DNA of 64,000 nucleotides from Erythrophleum ivorense (taxonomy: Eukaryota > Streptophyta > Magnoliopsida > Fabales > Fabaceae), in assembly GCA_026724425.1 (NCBI GenBank), contig JAIUCV010000003.1, positions 57,491,088 to 57,555,087 of the forward strand, read 5' to 3'. The position numbers and the translations under genes were made by a program. Below are positions 24,318-35,900 of the stretch, one piece after another. Every line of letters begins with the position of its first letter. Positions within the stretch are counted from its first letter, which is position 1. The notes below the pieces were generated by a model, which was not told where the DNA came from, did not search any database, and saw nothing but the letters and a program-made list of their open reading frames with translations.

Positions 24318-25852
24318 GCACGTAAGGTGGAAACGACAATGCTATCGGTACAACTTATATTGACGATTCTGTCATAATGTTTCCTTCTAGCAGAAAGACT
24401 TCTTGTTTTGTACAGTCAAAATTTTTTCTGTCCTAAGTAAGATAGTATATACAGACTTTCGATGCTACTGATGTATTCTATTGTGTAGCGATATTTTTTA
24501 TTTTTTGATAATTTTAAAATGCACATAACAGATTCTGTGATTAATCTGGATCAGTATATGTACTCAAAGCATTCCATGATATGCAAAAGATCCATGTAAA
24601 AGAGAAGGGGGGTTATTGTAGAGAACCAAAGCTGTGTTACTTTTCTAGCATTTGTGATGTATGATTGTTTTGTTATATAAAACAAGAATATGCATTCCAA
24701 AATAGTTATCCTTTCCTACCAAACCAAACAGCATGTAAATTCGCTGCCTTCTAACATAAAAGGTACTTTGAAACTGAAGAAATCAGATGCTATCTTTTTG
24801 AAAATGAGACTAATAGCGTGCACTTACCATTGATTCTTGATCCAGAAAATGAATTTGCTCTCCTTTTCCTTCATTCTCTTGACTCAGTGATAAATTGGTT
24901 AACAATGTTAATTTTTTTTTTTGTTAAGAGTTTCATAGGGAGGGGTTTGAAAGCATATAGTTCAGAAAATATATTTGCAGATCAATGACTCAAAATCTTA
25001 GACAATGAATGGGGAAACCAGAAATTGAAGCCTAAACTAGGTATTTACTTTGACTAATCCTTTCAAATAAACACTTTCAAGAGCGTAAGGTGAAAAGGGA
25101 GGAAATGACGAAGATGAATAAAATTTCAGAATACTTACCAGGACATCACTATCATTTTACTCCAGAACCCCATATTCCTCCCATTTTCATCCCTACCACA
25201 TATAGAATGTTACATATGTTTTCATGCAGTTCTTGCATTTGTTATATACCTTACTCAATAATTATAAAACAAATAAAAGAAAAAAATCATATCCATTTTA
25301 AACAAGGGACAAAACTTAGATAAAATTTCTTAGGTGGTTCTCCAATAAAAACACAATATGTGAAAAAGTTTTTTCAAAAGAACAAATCATATGATGGTAA
25401 ACTGTAAAATATATCCATATGTTGGGTTTTTAGTAGAGAACTTATTAGTAAACGTCTTAAAAATGCACATAAGTTTCATCATTTGACAAGCAAAGCATAT
25501 ACAGTTTACAGAATCAAGAATCTGGTTCCTGCTTCTTTTTTAATGAGAGAGAAAATCAAGAACAGGAACACTTGTTTCAGTTAGAACTTGGAAGTTATGA
25601 ATTGTCTCTATAAATTTTATTTTTCACAATCTTCTTCCCCCTGATGCCGTAATTGCTGTGAACTTTGATAAATCTATCAAACTTATGAATCTATCCTGCA
25701 TCTCACGGCAGCTCAACCTAAATTTAATAGTTCTTACTCTTTGGTTAAGGACCTATATAAGATTTTAATTATCAACCTTTTGGCTAATAATGTGATGATT
25801 GTAGTTGATTTTAGTAGATACTACATATGGGTCCTGTAGCGTTGTATGTCTA
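24318..25852. other. Intergenic region between the metacaspases
   Basis: No gene seen. A weak third relative of the duplicated block lies at about 25,040-25,320 (CTTTGACTAATCCTTTCAAATAAA, then AAGGTGAAAA...GGAGGAAATGA), more diverged than the other two. The frame at 25,090-25,323 is part of that relic and matches nothing I know. Confidence 0.5.
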
Positions 25853-26600
25853 TGAGACAGAGTTGCAGATAATCAATATGGTCACCTTTACCTTGATTCC
25901 CTCAACCCAACAATCAATGGGTTAATAGGAATTTAGTTCAAAAGCATGTGATTTTGTAAAAGGATTTACAGCATTAATGATGAAAACCTCTAAAGTCAGT
26001 GTTTACTCTGACTAATCCATTCAAATAAAGACCTTGAAATGTGTTCAAGACTTCAAGGTGAAAATGGAATGCATAGAGGAAGAGGGGTACAATTTGACAA
26101 TTTTTATCAAGATATCAAACACTTCCTCCTATTTTCCATCTTTACAAGATACACCACAAATGCTACATATGACTAGTGACATTCTTGCACTCATAGGAAA
26201 GAGTCAGATAAAAGAAATGCTACATTTATTTCCTTCAAACAATGAGTGGGATCATGGAATCTTCTTGCTGCTGCTTTAATTTTGTAATTTTTCAGTGGAA
26301 GAAGAACAGGCATTTGTTTCAACGATCAGTGTAGGACTCTTCAAGAACACACTTTCTGATCCTCACTTGATCATTGGGTTTGGCCCCTCAGAAATAAAAG
26401 CCAAGGCTTGCCCATTCCCTATTTTGATGGCCGAAGGGACTCAAATTCAATGCTGTTAATAGCATTGCTTTGCCTTGCCTGACCATCATATTATCAGCCC
26501 TAGGTTCCTAACACAGATATATCAACAAAAATCCTATTTCCTCCTCGAAAGATGGTGTTATTATCAATTTTATATTCCACAGATTTTTTTTAATATCATT
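25853..26600 (+). repeat. Duplicated block, copy 2 (upstream of metacaspase B)
   Basis: Partner of 17,454-18,200. It ends roughly 600 bp before the ATG of metacaspase B, while copy 1 ends about 3.2 kb before metacaspase A. The 81-codon frame at 26,034-26,279 spans its conserved part; in copy 1 the same frame is interrupted, so coding is doubtful. 26,601-27,198 holds nothing recognisable beyond poly-T runs and the promoter and leader of metacaspase B. Confidence 0.82.
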
Positions 26601-27198
26601 TGAGTGCCTGAAAACATGATGGTCTTCTAACCCCATAGATTTTTTTTTTAAAAATTCTTGAAAGATTGTGCCAATATCATTTTATCAACCCGAGAGGATG
26701 AAATTGGAATGAAATCATATTCTCAGAGTACTAAAGTAACACAAAAAATCAGTAGAATATCAAATTGACAATGACACAATCCTCAGATGATTGAAATAGG
26801 GTTTTCGTCGAGGTAAATCATTGACAAACTGTTCACAGCCTATAACAAGTCAAAAGTTTAAAGTTCTTAACTTTATGCTCATATTAGAAAGCTAGAAATC
26901 AGGGGTTCCTTATTTTGCAATTTGCAGTTTAGGTTTTTATTCTTTATCAACATTCGTGTCCATTAAGAAATGACAATAACAAGAAAGTCAAGATATTCAC
27001 TCTCCACTAAAAAAAGCAAGTGGAATCTGATTCTATGTATAGCCCTCCAATTCCCGCAACAGATAGAATAAAGTTGAGCTTCATAGAGGCACCTCTGATG
27101 AGAAGTCTCCTATGGTTTCCTTTGTTCATCATTTCTACAACCTTTCCTTCTTTTATTGGCCTTACCACTCTTCAAAAGCATAAAAATAAAGGCAAACC

Positions 27199-29562
27199 AT
27201 GGCAGATAGAAAAGAAAGGTGCAGTGACTGTGGAAGAATATTGCTAGTGCCACCAGAGGCTCACACCATTAAGTGTGCAGTGTGCCATGGCATAACTCGG
27301 ATTGGTCGAACCAACAATCCACTGAGTCTGGCCTACAACTCTATGTCTCATGCTGCAAACAGGTTGGGAGGGTTCATAAATACTATAATGACTGGTTCAT
27401 TTAACAGCAATGTGGATTATGGAACACCTCATTCTGGCTATTATTATCCTCAGCCTCAGCCACCAAGGCCACCAACCCCATTGGTGCCTCCTTCTGCTTA
27501 TGGCTCAAAGAGGGCAGTGCTATGTGGAATTTGCTACCATGGGCGAAGTTACAGGCTAAAGGGTTCTGTGAATGATGTTAAGTTCATGAGATATTTTCTT
27601 ATAAACCAGTTTGGGTTCCCTGGTGACTCCATTCTTATGCTCACAGGTAATAACCCCAGTTCAATTAACAATTTTATAACTGTCAAAGTGGGTCTAACTT
27701 GGTGTAAGTTTATTATAATCTTCAAATAGATATATAAATTTGTTTTGATTAATTACTATTGTAACAATTTTTAAATGAATTTTGAATTTGTATTTTTTAA
27801 AATTTTTTAATTTTTTGATGGGCTATATGAGTTAACTTGATAACCCACCAGCCCACCTAAAATGAGCTAGATTAATATATATTTTTTACTTATAATGCCA
27901 TATTACTATGACAGTGCTTGTTAAGAAAGTATGTAGCAAATAGACATGTACATAGTCATATATAAGTTTAGCCATGTGAAAAATTCTGGGACAAAACCAG
28001 TTTTGAGATGATAAAAACGAAAAAAGCCAGAAGGTATAGGTTTAACTCAAACCATTAGGCCATGTAAGATCTCAGTTTGCTTCATTCTATGTTAAGTTTG
28101 AATACTTAAAACCTACCTGCAGATGATAAGGAGGAGAAAAACCCACTGAAAATCCCAACCAAACAGAACATTCAAATGGCCTTGCATTGGCTGGTCGAGG
28201 GCTGCAGGCTAGGGGACTCATTGGTGTTCCACTTCTCAGGCCATGGCATACAGGAAGTGGACCGTAACATGGATGAGATAGATGGGTACGACGAAGCACT
28301 ATTGCCAGTTGATTGTGAGCACAATGGGACGATACTTGATGATGAGATCAATGCAATGATTGTCAGGCCACTGCCTTGTGGTGCTAAACTTCATGCCATT
28401 ATTGATGCCTGCCACAGTGGGACTGTTCTTGATTTACCATTTCTGTGCAAGATGAACAGGTTAGCTTTAGAAAGTCGTGTTTTCTGAAACCTCTTGTGCT
28501 GTTCTTATGGTGAATTGAGTTCTTGAAGTAGGACAAGATGGCGAATAAAAGAAAAGGAACAAAATTCTCACAATGCAACATCAATTTGGTATATCAATAA
28601 TCAGGAGTTCATATTCCTAAATGACCAGGGGCCAATTTAAAGGGCACCAAAAATAAGATATCTGTATCTTGATGATATTAGGTTTTCTAATCTTAAAATA
28701 GCTAATCAAAACCTAGGCCCAATATAATACAATAAAGATATCTTCTCACACTCCATTAGCTCTTCTTTTTGATCTGGCAGGGAAGGGTTTTACACATGGG
28801 AAGATCATACACAGCCCAAAGCTGATTATAAAGGTACAAGAGGAGGGCTTGCAGTTTGTATATCAGCTTGTGCTGATGCGGGATCGTCTGTAGATACCTC
28901 AGTTAGTATAATACATTTCTCATTCTTTTGACGTTCATGTGAATTGACGAAAATTGTTTATGAGATTCATGGACATATGTGGGGTTGGTCTTTTTGGTAG
29001 GCCTTCGGCGGAAAGGTTGTTACAGGTGCCTTGACTTATAGTTTCATACAAACAGTGCAAAATGAACCTGGATTAACCTATGGCCGCTTGCTAAGTGCCA
29101 TGCGATCTGTTATCAGAGAGGCTAAAGTTGGCATAGTTGGCCTAAATGGCCCTATTGTTTCACTGCTGAATAAACTGCTTGGCATGGATCATATCAAACA
29201 GGTATTGCTACGGAAAAACCTTTAACCAGTCTAAATAGTAAACCAAGTCAATTATGAAAAAACATGTAAAAATGTTAAAAATGAGTTTCGCTTGTGTTTG
29301 ACTTGCTCACTTGTCTCTTTATGACTACTTGGTCCACTTATTTTTTGTATACTTGATTTACCTAAAATTTTTATCATTATGCTAGTGCCATTACTTGATC
29401 TATCTCTCTACTTATATAGATATAAATTACAATATTGTATTGGATAATTTACCATAATGTGTGAAGTTGATGCTACAAAGGGTATTGCATTGGGATTTGC
29501 AGGAGGCACAACTATCCTCTTCTGAGAAGTTTGACATACATACAAAGCGGTTTGTGCTATGA
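27199..29562 (+). CDS. Type I metacaspase B (AtMC3-like), five exons
   Basis: Predicted plant type I metacaspase, a calcium-dependent Arg/Lys-specific cysteine protease. Exons 27199-27646, 28123-28459, 28781-28901, 29001-29201 and 29503-29562 join in frame through GT-AG introns to 388 aa, the usual family length. An LSD1-type zinc finger uses C8, C11, C26 and C29. A Pro-rich linker (about residues 84-98, PQPQPPRPP) precedes the p20 domain starting near K104. Catalytic residues are His190 in FSGHG and Cys246 in DACHSG. The LDDE acidic pair and D126, S188 and D244, expected in the substrate pocket or metal site, are kept. Ser123 stands where many relatives have Cys, and SACADAGSS replaces the usual SAC/GCDDxQ segment. 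The ending SSEKFDIHTKRFVL is very like Arabidopsis MC3, recalled from memory. Metacaspase A, 2.9 kb upstream in the same orientation, has an extra intron in the prodomain. Confidence 0.92.
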
Positions 29563-32500
29563 CTTGGTTTCCTCATGTCCCTTGTTTGTTAAGCAATTAT
29601 GAGTTCGTTGTCAAGCCGACAGAAAAAGATGTTAATTTTCAGAAAATCTTGGAGAAATTTGGTTGTCGAATTTGGGAAATGCTACTCCACCTTTAATTGC
29701 TTTATAACTTTGATGAAAGTTATTTCTTTCGATTTTATTTTATGTTAATGCTTAATATCCTTAACTATCTACGAATAGTCAGCATCCATATTTGACATGC
29801 ACTGGACACTTATATTAGATATGACGCGAAACTTAAATTAACGTTTGGACACTCTTTTTTGGTTCCTAAGATTTACTAATACACTACCTCATTGAGATTG
29901 TTATCCACGTTCAAGTGAATTTGGATGTCCCTAAGACAGGGTACTGATCCATTATGAATACCATGGAAATTTGTATATAGAGTACTGGCGAGATGGCAAG
30001 CACCAATGAATCATGGTTTTGAACTGAACCAAATCGAGATCGATAGTTTGATAACTTTGATTCAAACTTAATCTGACGTTTAAACTAAACCACACTAGAC
30101 CATGACCTAAAAGCTGTTTCTGTGATAATATCGCTTAGCTAAGTTTACAAAAGGGAAAAAATTCCCAGTACCTGCATGTAATCATCCTTAAGCATGAATA
30201 CAGTCATTGAACCTACTAACTTGAGCTCCTTGCTATACTCCTCTGTCTTGTTTACAAATCTGACTCCTTAAACTCCCAGTAAATTATTTATCTGAAGGGA
30301 AACTCATAGAAGCCACTTCAGCTTTGTCTTTAGTTTTTCCTTGGCTTAACTATGTCTCAACTGTTTCATTATGACGTAATAATTTATGCCAGAAATTAAT
30401 GGACAATTTTCTCGGGTAGATACATGGCAGTGCAGGTTTAACAGGTCCATCTTCCCTGAGTGTGATATTTACTATTCTCCTTGAGGCAATATATAAGTAT
30501 ATAGTTGTGAAATCATGATATGTATAGAATAAATTTGTAAATAATTAATTCTTCTTTAAGATAATATATTGCCAACTGAAAAGCATATTTTTAAGTTGTG
30601 AATTATAAAATATATCAAATTATAAAATTCAATAACAAGTGAAAAATAATAATATTATAAGTTATATATAAGTTTATTAGTCATAAATTTGTAAGTAATT
30701 GATTTTACAAGTGAAAAATAGCTTGACATATAAAATGACACATGTATATTCTTATAATATGCATAGAATACTTAAGATAGTAAATCTAATCCAAGAATTA
30801 AGAAAAGTACTTAAATATAAGTCATATATAAGTTCATTAGCCATAAATTTGTAGGTAATTGATTTTTGAAATAATTTCTTTATAATGTCCTTCTTTGATT
30901 TCTTTATGAGAGATATAAATAAGGGAAAATTATGTTGAAAGACCAAAAGATAAATAAAATTATTCTCAAGAACTTTTATCATTAGATTCAACGATATATT
31001 GTTAAATTTAGTGGTAATCATTTTAAAATAAATGGTAATAGATCCTTAAAAATAATTTTCTTTATCTTTGAGTCTTTTTGTTATAATTCTTCTTATAAAT
31101 AACATTTAATAACAATATTACATTACCGGTCTATATTATTATTTTTATATATTTCTAAATTGTAAAATTGTACAATTATATCGTAGAGGTTTGAATCACA
31201 TATTCAAGATCGTTCCAATTCAACTAATTCATATTTTTAGCTTTCGACTCATTACAAATTATAAGAATCAAATCAATTTGAATCACAGATTTAAGACCGT
31301 TTCCAATTCAACTGCTAATTCATATTTTTGGCTTTTGACTCATTGCAAATTATAAGAATCAAATCATGAATTGTATAATTTAGGGGCAGCCACTTCCTAA
31401 ATTTTTTTTATATGTATTATATATATATATATATATATTATTTTTTAATTTTTAAATTTATTCTATTAAAAATTTTTAGTCTACTCTCTTTAATGTTTTA
31501 AAATCTTAAATATGTGCTTTTAAAAATATAATTTTTTTATTAATCATAAAAGTAAATTTTATAAAATAAAAAAATATATTAAAACTTCTTCAAGAAATTT
31601 CTTATTTTCATTATCCAACAATGATTAATATTATATTTTTCATTCTATTCTCATTTTTTTCACAAAATTCTCATTGATTATATTAAGAAGGAGATTGTAA
31701 AAAGTTTTACTAAAAAAATATTATAAATGAATCCTAATCAATGTAAAATCAAAGAGTATACTTTGAATGACTAATATATATTATATTATATTATATACAT
31801 ATATATTTTATTAAAATAGTTATATTTGTTATGATATCATTATTTTATTAATATTTTTATATTAATTTAATAAAATTTAAAAATATATTTTTACTAACTA
31901 ATAATTACCAAAATATCCTTTAGTGTAAGTATAACCATAAATATTTTCATAGATCAGTGAAAGTATTTAGGCCCTATTTATTATGACAGTAAAAATTGAA
32001 AATAAAATAGAATTTGCAGTAAAATATATTTGGTTACAAAAATTGAGGACAAAAACCAAAAGTTGTGGGACAGTACACTTTTTTTTTTTTTGGTTCTATA
32101 CCATATTTGTGTGACATTTTTCAAATAGAAACATAATGATATTTTTATCTTTCTTATTTATATGATACATTATGTTTTTATATTTTAAATTGTTGGTTTT
32201 ATATAAAAAATTTTTAGATATTAATTTTAATTATTATATAATATTTTATTAACAAGAAAGATTCTAAGATTAAGAAAGAAAATTATGAGTTTGTCTTTTT
32301 TAATTAAAAGATTATTATTTTATTAATTTTTAACTAATTATAAAGTCAAAAATTATTTCGATAATTTTTTTAATTAATTAAAAATTATTAAAATTTAATA
32401 TGAAAAATAATAATTTATATAAATTTATAAAAACGAGTGATTACAATGTAGTTATAATTATCTAACTAAATGTCAATCGCAAATCAAGTTTCAAATGACA

Positions 32501-33509
32501 TTTCGGTCAATTCATTTGAATTTACCGACTTACCTCACAATTCATATATATATATATATATATATGACAAAATTATACATATACATATATATATATATAT
32601 ATATCTGTTATATTTATTTATATTATATATATAAATATATATTAAAATATAAATAAAATTATAATATTTAAATTTATTATTATTTAATTATTTATTTTAG
32701 AGATTAAAAATATACAATATTACTTTAAAAATAATAATAAATAAAAAATACTAAAAATTTATTATAAAGCTAATTAACAATAAATATATTTTAAAAAATA
32801 ATAAGATATTTTAATATTAATATTATAATTGTTAATATATATCATTTATATATTAACGTATATATAATATTATAACATATAATAATATATTATATATAAT
32901 ATATAAATATAATTAAAAAATATTTATTATATTATATATATTATGTTCAAATCAATTAATATATATATCAAAATAATATTTATAAAATTTTAAAATAAAT
33001 AATCATATTTATTATTTTAAAATAATAATTTATAAAAAAAATTTTGAAAAATAAATTTAATTAATGCAAGGAATATATCTTTTAAAATATTTTTTTGAAA
33101 GAAAATTTTAATTAATGTATAAATTAAATTAAAATTATTTTATTATTAAAAAAGAATTATATAATACAAATTAGTAAATTATAAAAATATTTTTTGTTTA
33201 ATAACTTTTTAAAAAGACTTATTACAAAAAAAACAAATATATATATATATATATATAACGCCAAGTACATGAGGTGAAAAAAATTCATTTCGATAAGTGA
33301 GAATATTTTGATTTTTAATTTTTATTATTTTTAATTTTATTCTTATTTCATCTAACTAAATAAATAAATATATTTTTTATTTATATTAATTATAATTTAT
33401 TATATTATATTATATTTAATTTTTTTTATTTTTATCATTACATTTTTTGTATAACAAATAAAGCTTGACAATAACCAAGAAAAAAAAAAGAGCATGAAAC
33501 CTGAATTGC
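29563..33509. other. Very AT-rich gene-free spacer
   Basis: No gene seen. From about 30,500 to 33,480 the sequence is almost only A and T, with AT dinucleotide runs near 31,412-31,438, 32,536-32,566, 32,584-32,604 and 33,238-33,256. A ~50-bp phrase (ATATATAAGTTTATTAG...AAATTTGTAAGTAATTGA) occurs near 30,660 and 30,820. GGCCCTATTTATTATGACAG near 31,973 resembles a MITE end, but I could not find its partner. Confidence 0.7.
31191..31368 (+). repeat. Tandem duplication of ~87 bp
   Basis: TTGAATCACATATTCAAGA to AAGAATCAAATCA (31,191-31,277) recurs at 31,278-31,368 as TTGAATCACAGATTTAAGA to AAGAATCAAATCA. Confidence 0.85.
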
Positions 33510-33675
33510 TGGGGTGCTTCGGGCCCGTACAGTCGTGCAACACAAGGGCGACGCTCGATAGCCCCAGTAGAAAGCTACCGTGGTGGACCCTCCCCAAAAA
33601 AATTAATTTAATATCATATGGTACGAGTGGCCCACATATTACACTTGTTCTCTGCCAAAAAGCCGAAACAGGGGG
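33510..33675 (-). pseudogene. U2 snRNA gene copy with internal deletion
   Basis: Read on the minus strand, this ~166-nt segment follows plant U2 spliceosomal RNA from its 5' end (CCTGTTTCGGCTTTTTGGC, for CCTTTCTCGGCCTTTTGGC) through AACAAGTGTA, GTGGGCCA, GATATTAAATTAATTTTTTT (the Sm-site region), GGGGAGGG and GCTTTCTACTGGGGC to the 3' stem (TGTACGGGCCCGAAGCACCCC). About 30 nt are missing after AAGTGTA: U2 normally has GTAGTATCTG and stem IIa there, and here the sequence jumps to ATATGTGGGCC. The branch-point pairing element GUAGUA is therefore lost, so the RNA could not select branch sites. The body is usually about 196 nt. U2 is recalled from memory, but the ordered matches along the whole RNA leave little doubt. 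Confidence 0.85.
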
Positions 33676-33688
33676 TGGCCCTTCTTGG

Positions 33689-33696
33689 CTTTTATG
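33689..33696 (-). promoter_or_regulatory. TATA-like element of the U2 copy
   Basis: CATAAAAG on the minus strand, 30 bases downstream of the USE. That USE-TATA spacing fits Pol II-type plant snRNA promoters and not the shorter Pol III type. It is only about 14 bases from the inferred RNA start, closer than the usual ~30, so the promoter may carry a small deletion too. Confidence 0.5.
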
Positions 33697-33726
33697 CTCT
33701 GTGGCGTTCCTGCTACGGCTGCTGTC

Positions 33727-33736
33727 CGATGTGGGA
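33727..33736 (-). promoter_or_regulatory. Upstream sequence element (USE) of plant snRNA gene
   Basis: TCCCACATCG on the minus strand, matching the conserved plant snRNA USE (RTCCCACATCG), placed upstream of the U2 copy. Its presence shows the copy came from DNA-level duplication of a real gene and not from reverse transcription of the RNA. Confidence 0.8.
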
Positions 33737-35339
33737 TTTTATGACAAGCAATCACGAGGGCCTGTTTTGAGCGGCAACAGAAAGGAAAACATCAATGGTA
33801 ACAGTAACAGAGCACAGCTTGCGTTTTGGTTGGTGAACAGTTACTGCTTTTTGGGTTGGATTCATTGTTTATTCGGTATTCTACCCGCTACAAGATATGT
33901 ATGGGCTTGGTTGTCTAAATCTTTGGGAAGAACCTGTTTATTTCTTTAAAACTACTTATTTTAGTTAAATAACATATTTAAGCTAATTTTCAAAAAATAA
34001 ATAAGTTGTTTATGAGTGAGAGCAGAGGCGTTTTGTTTGCAGGAGAATTATAAAAGAGGACACAAAATTTAAAAAATTTGTTACAATTGAATTCAACTAT
34101 TTTTTATTAAAATTAATAGTAATTAATTTTAAAATAATAATAACAAATTTTTAAAAATAATTTCTTTTTAAAATTTTGAGTCATTAAATATAATTCTCCC
34201 TTTGTTTGCTTTGGAAATGGGACAAAAAAAATAGATTTTAAAAAAATTTTAAAGACAATTACGCTCATCTAAAATTATTTATTATTATAATTATCTTTTA
34301 TCTTTTATATTCATCCTCTTAGATACATATCTTTTCAGTAATTTGATAGTAAAAATATTTTTTTAAAAATATTTGTTAACTACAATAACAACAACAATAA
34401 TAATAAAAGGATTTATTAAATGCTTTTGCTAAACACAAATCACTTCTTTTTCAAAATACTTTCTGTAAAGCTCTATTTAAACAAAATACTGTTTCAAAAT
34501 AAACAAAAATCTATAACAATTTCAAACAGATCGATATAAGATGTTGATAATATTATGGTCCAATTAGTTTTTATTTTACAAAACGCAACTTTCATTATAA
34601 TTTTTTTTATTGAAACAGCAAAATGAATGAAAAAGTTTAGGTCAACAATTGTTCCAAGTTTTCAACTCCTCCACCGTCCGTGACAGCAAACAACTCACTG
34701 CGTTGTGAAGTAAACGAAGTGAAGCTAGCAAAGAGTTCTCTAACATCACTCCTCACTATCTTGAGCTTCCACTTATTATTATCTCCTTTTAGGACACGGT
34801 AAAGCTCTTCCTCTAAGAGCAGGAAGGAAAGATTGCAGCAATATGAGCCCAATCCAAGAGCCCATGGCCCAAAATGGGGAGAACAAGGACGGTACCAGCA
34901 GGGAAAGGAGAACAAAAAAGAGACATGAGAGGCGCCCCATTGGACCTTACCTCATCTCTCTTTCTCTCTCCAATAAATCCTCTTTTGAAGGGGAGAGATC
35001 TACTGGCAAGAAAGGAAAGTGCATGTTAGGCTAATCCTTTGATGTGTTTGCCGAGGTACTGTGCCCCCAAATAGGGGGGCCAACACCTTATATTAATTTT
35101 TTTTTTAAAAAAATTACCTTTGTTGTGCTACATAGCAATTGTGTGGTGTAGCAACAGATCTAGAAGTCTTAGATCCCTTGTTAGCAGCATGGTGTGTTGT
35201 TCTCCTACTCTAAAGACCCCTTCTCTTATCACCTCCTTGAATCATGTATGCTCTTCATGATTTTACTTGTAATCAAAAGCAACAAATTTCACAGTTTCAT
35301 CTTTAGGACTAAACCTTGCCCACTTGCATACATCTTTAA
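33737..35339. other. Gene-free stretch
   Basis: AT-rich at 33,950-34,630. A patch of higher complexity (34,640-35,040) has a 92-codon frame on the minus strand and a 63-codon frame on the plus strand, neither recognisable. AGCCCAATCCAAGAGCCCAT near 34,845 is the kind of phrase found in plant dispersed repeats. No domain seen. Confidence 0.45.
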
Positions 35340-35897
35340 GGCCTTGTTTGGTAGATGAGAAAAAGCATTCATGAAATGAGAATGGAAAATGGTATGGGAA
35401 TGAAAAGAAATCTTGTACTCTATGGATATGTTTGGTATGATGAAAAAAAAATATAAATATTTTTATTTTTTTATATTTGAAATGGGATGAAAGAGAGATT
35501 GAAAGATCAAAATATTTTTAATTATTTTTTATTGTTAATAATTATAAAATAAAATAAAATAATTATTTTTAATTATCAATAAAAATAAAAAATAAGAAAA
35601 ATAATTATTTTTTATTTTTGATAATAATAAAATAATAATATTTTAATTTTAAAAAATTAATTTGAATTATCTCTACCACCAGAAATTCAAACACACAAAG
35701 GTAAGATGGTCCAAATATTTGTTTTCCCTCAAGGTAGACTACTTTCCATAAAAAAAATAAAGGTTTGCACTCTCTCATATTTGAGGGTTTGGACTTTCCC
35801 AAGAAAAAAGTTACCTTGCACATCAAACAAGTTTTTTCTACTCTCCCATTCCCTTTCCTATTCTAAGAATGTTCTTTCTTATCTACCAAACGAGATC
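35340..35897. mobile_element. Tourist-like MITE (PIF/Harbinger type)
   Basis: The left end GGCCTTGTTTGGTAGATGAG and the inverted right end GATCTCGTTTGGTAGATAAG match over GTTTGGTAGAT and beyond (AGAAA, CATTC). TAA flanks both ends (35,337-35,339 and 35,898-35,900), the 3-bp target duplication of PIF/Harbinger elements. The interior is AT-rich without coding capacity. The length is 558 bp. Confidence 0.75.
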
Positions 35898-35900
35898 TAA

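Noticed and set aside
26034..26279. Small gene in the block upstream of metacaspase B
   Set aside because: The same frame is interrupted in the closely related copy at 17,640-17,880, so constraint on coding is not supported.
31973..32570. Second MITE starting GGCCCTATTTATTATGACAG
   Set aside because: No inverted partner or target duplication could be found.
33494..33949. 151-codon plus-strand protein-coding gene
   Set aside because: The frame runs antisense over the U2 snRNA copy and its promoter. The relative GC-richness comes from the RNA gene.
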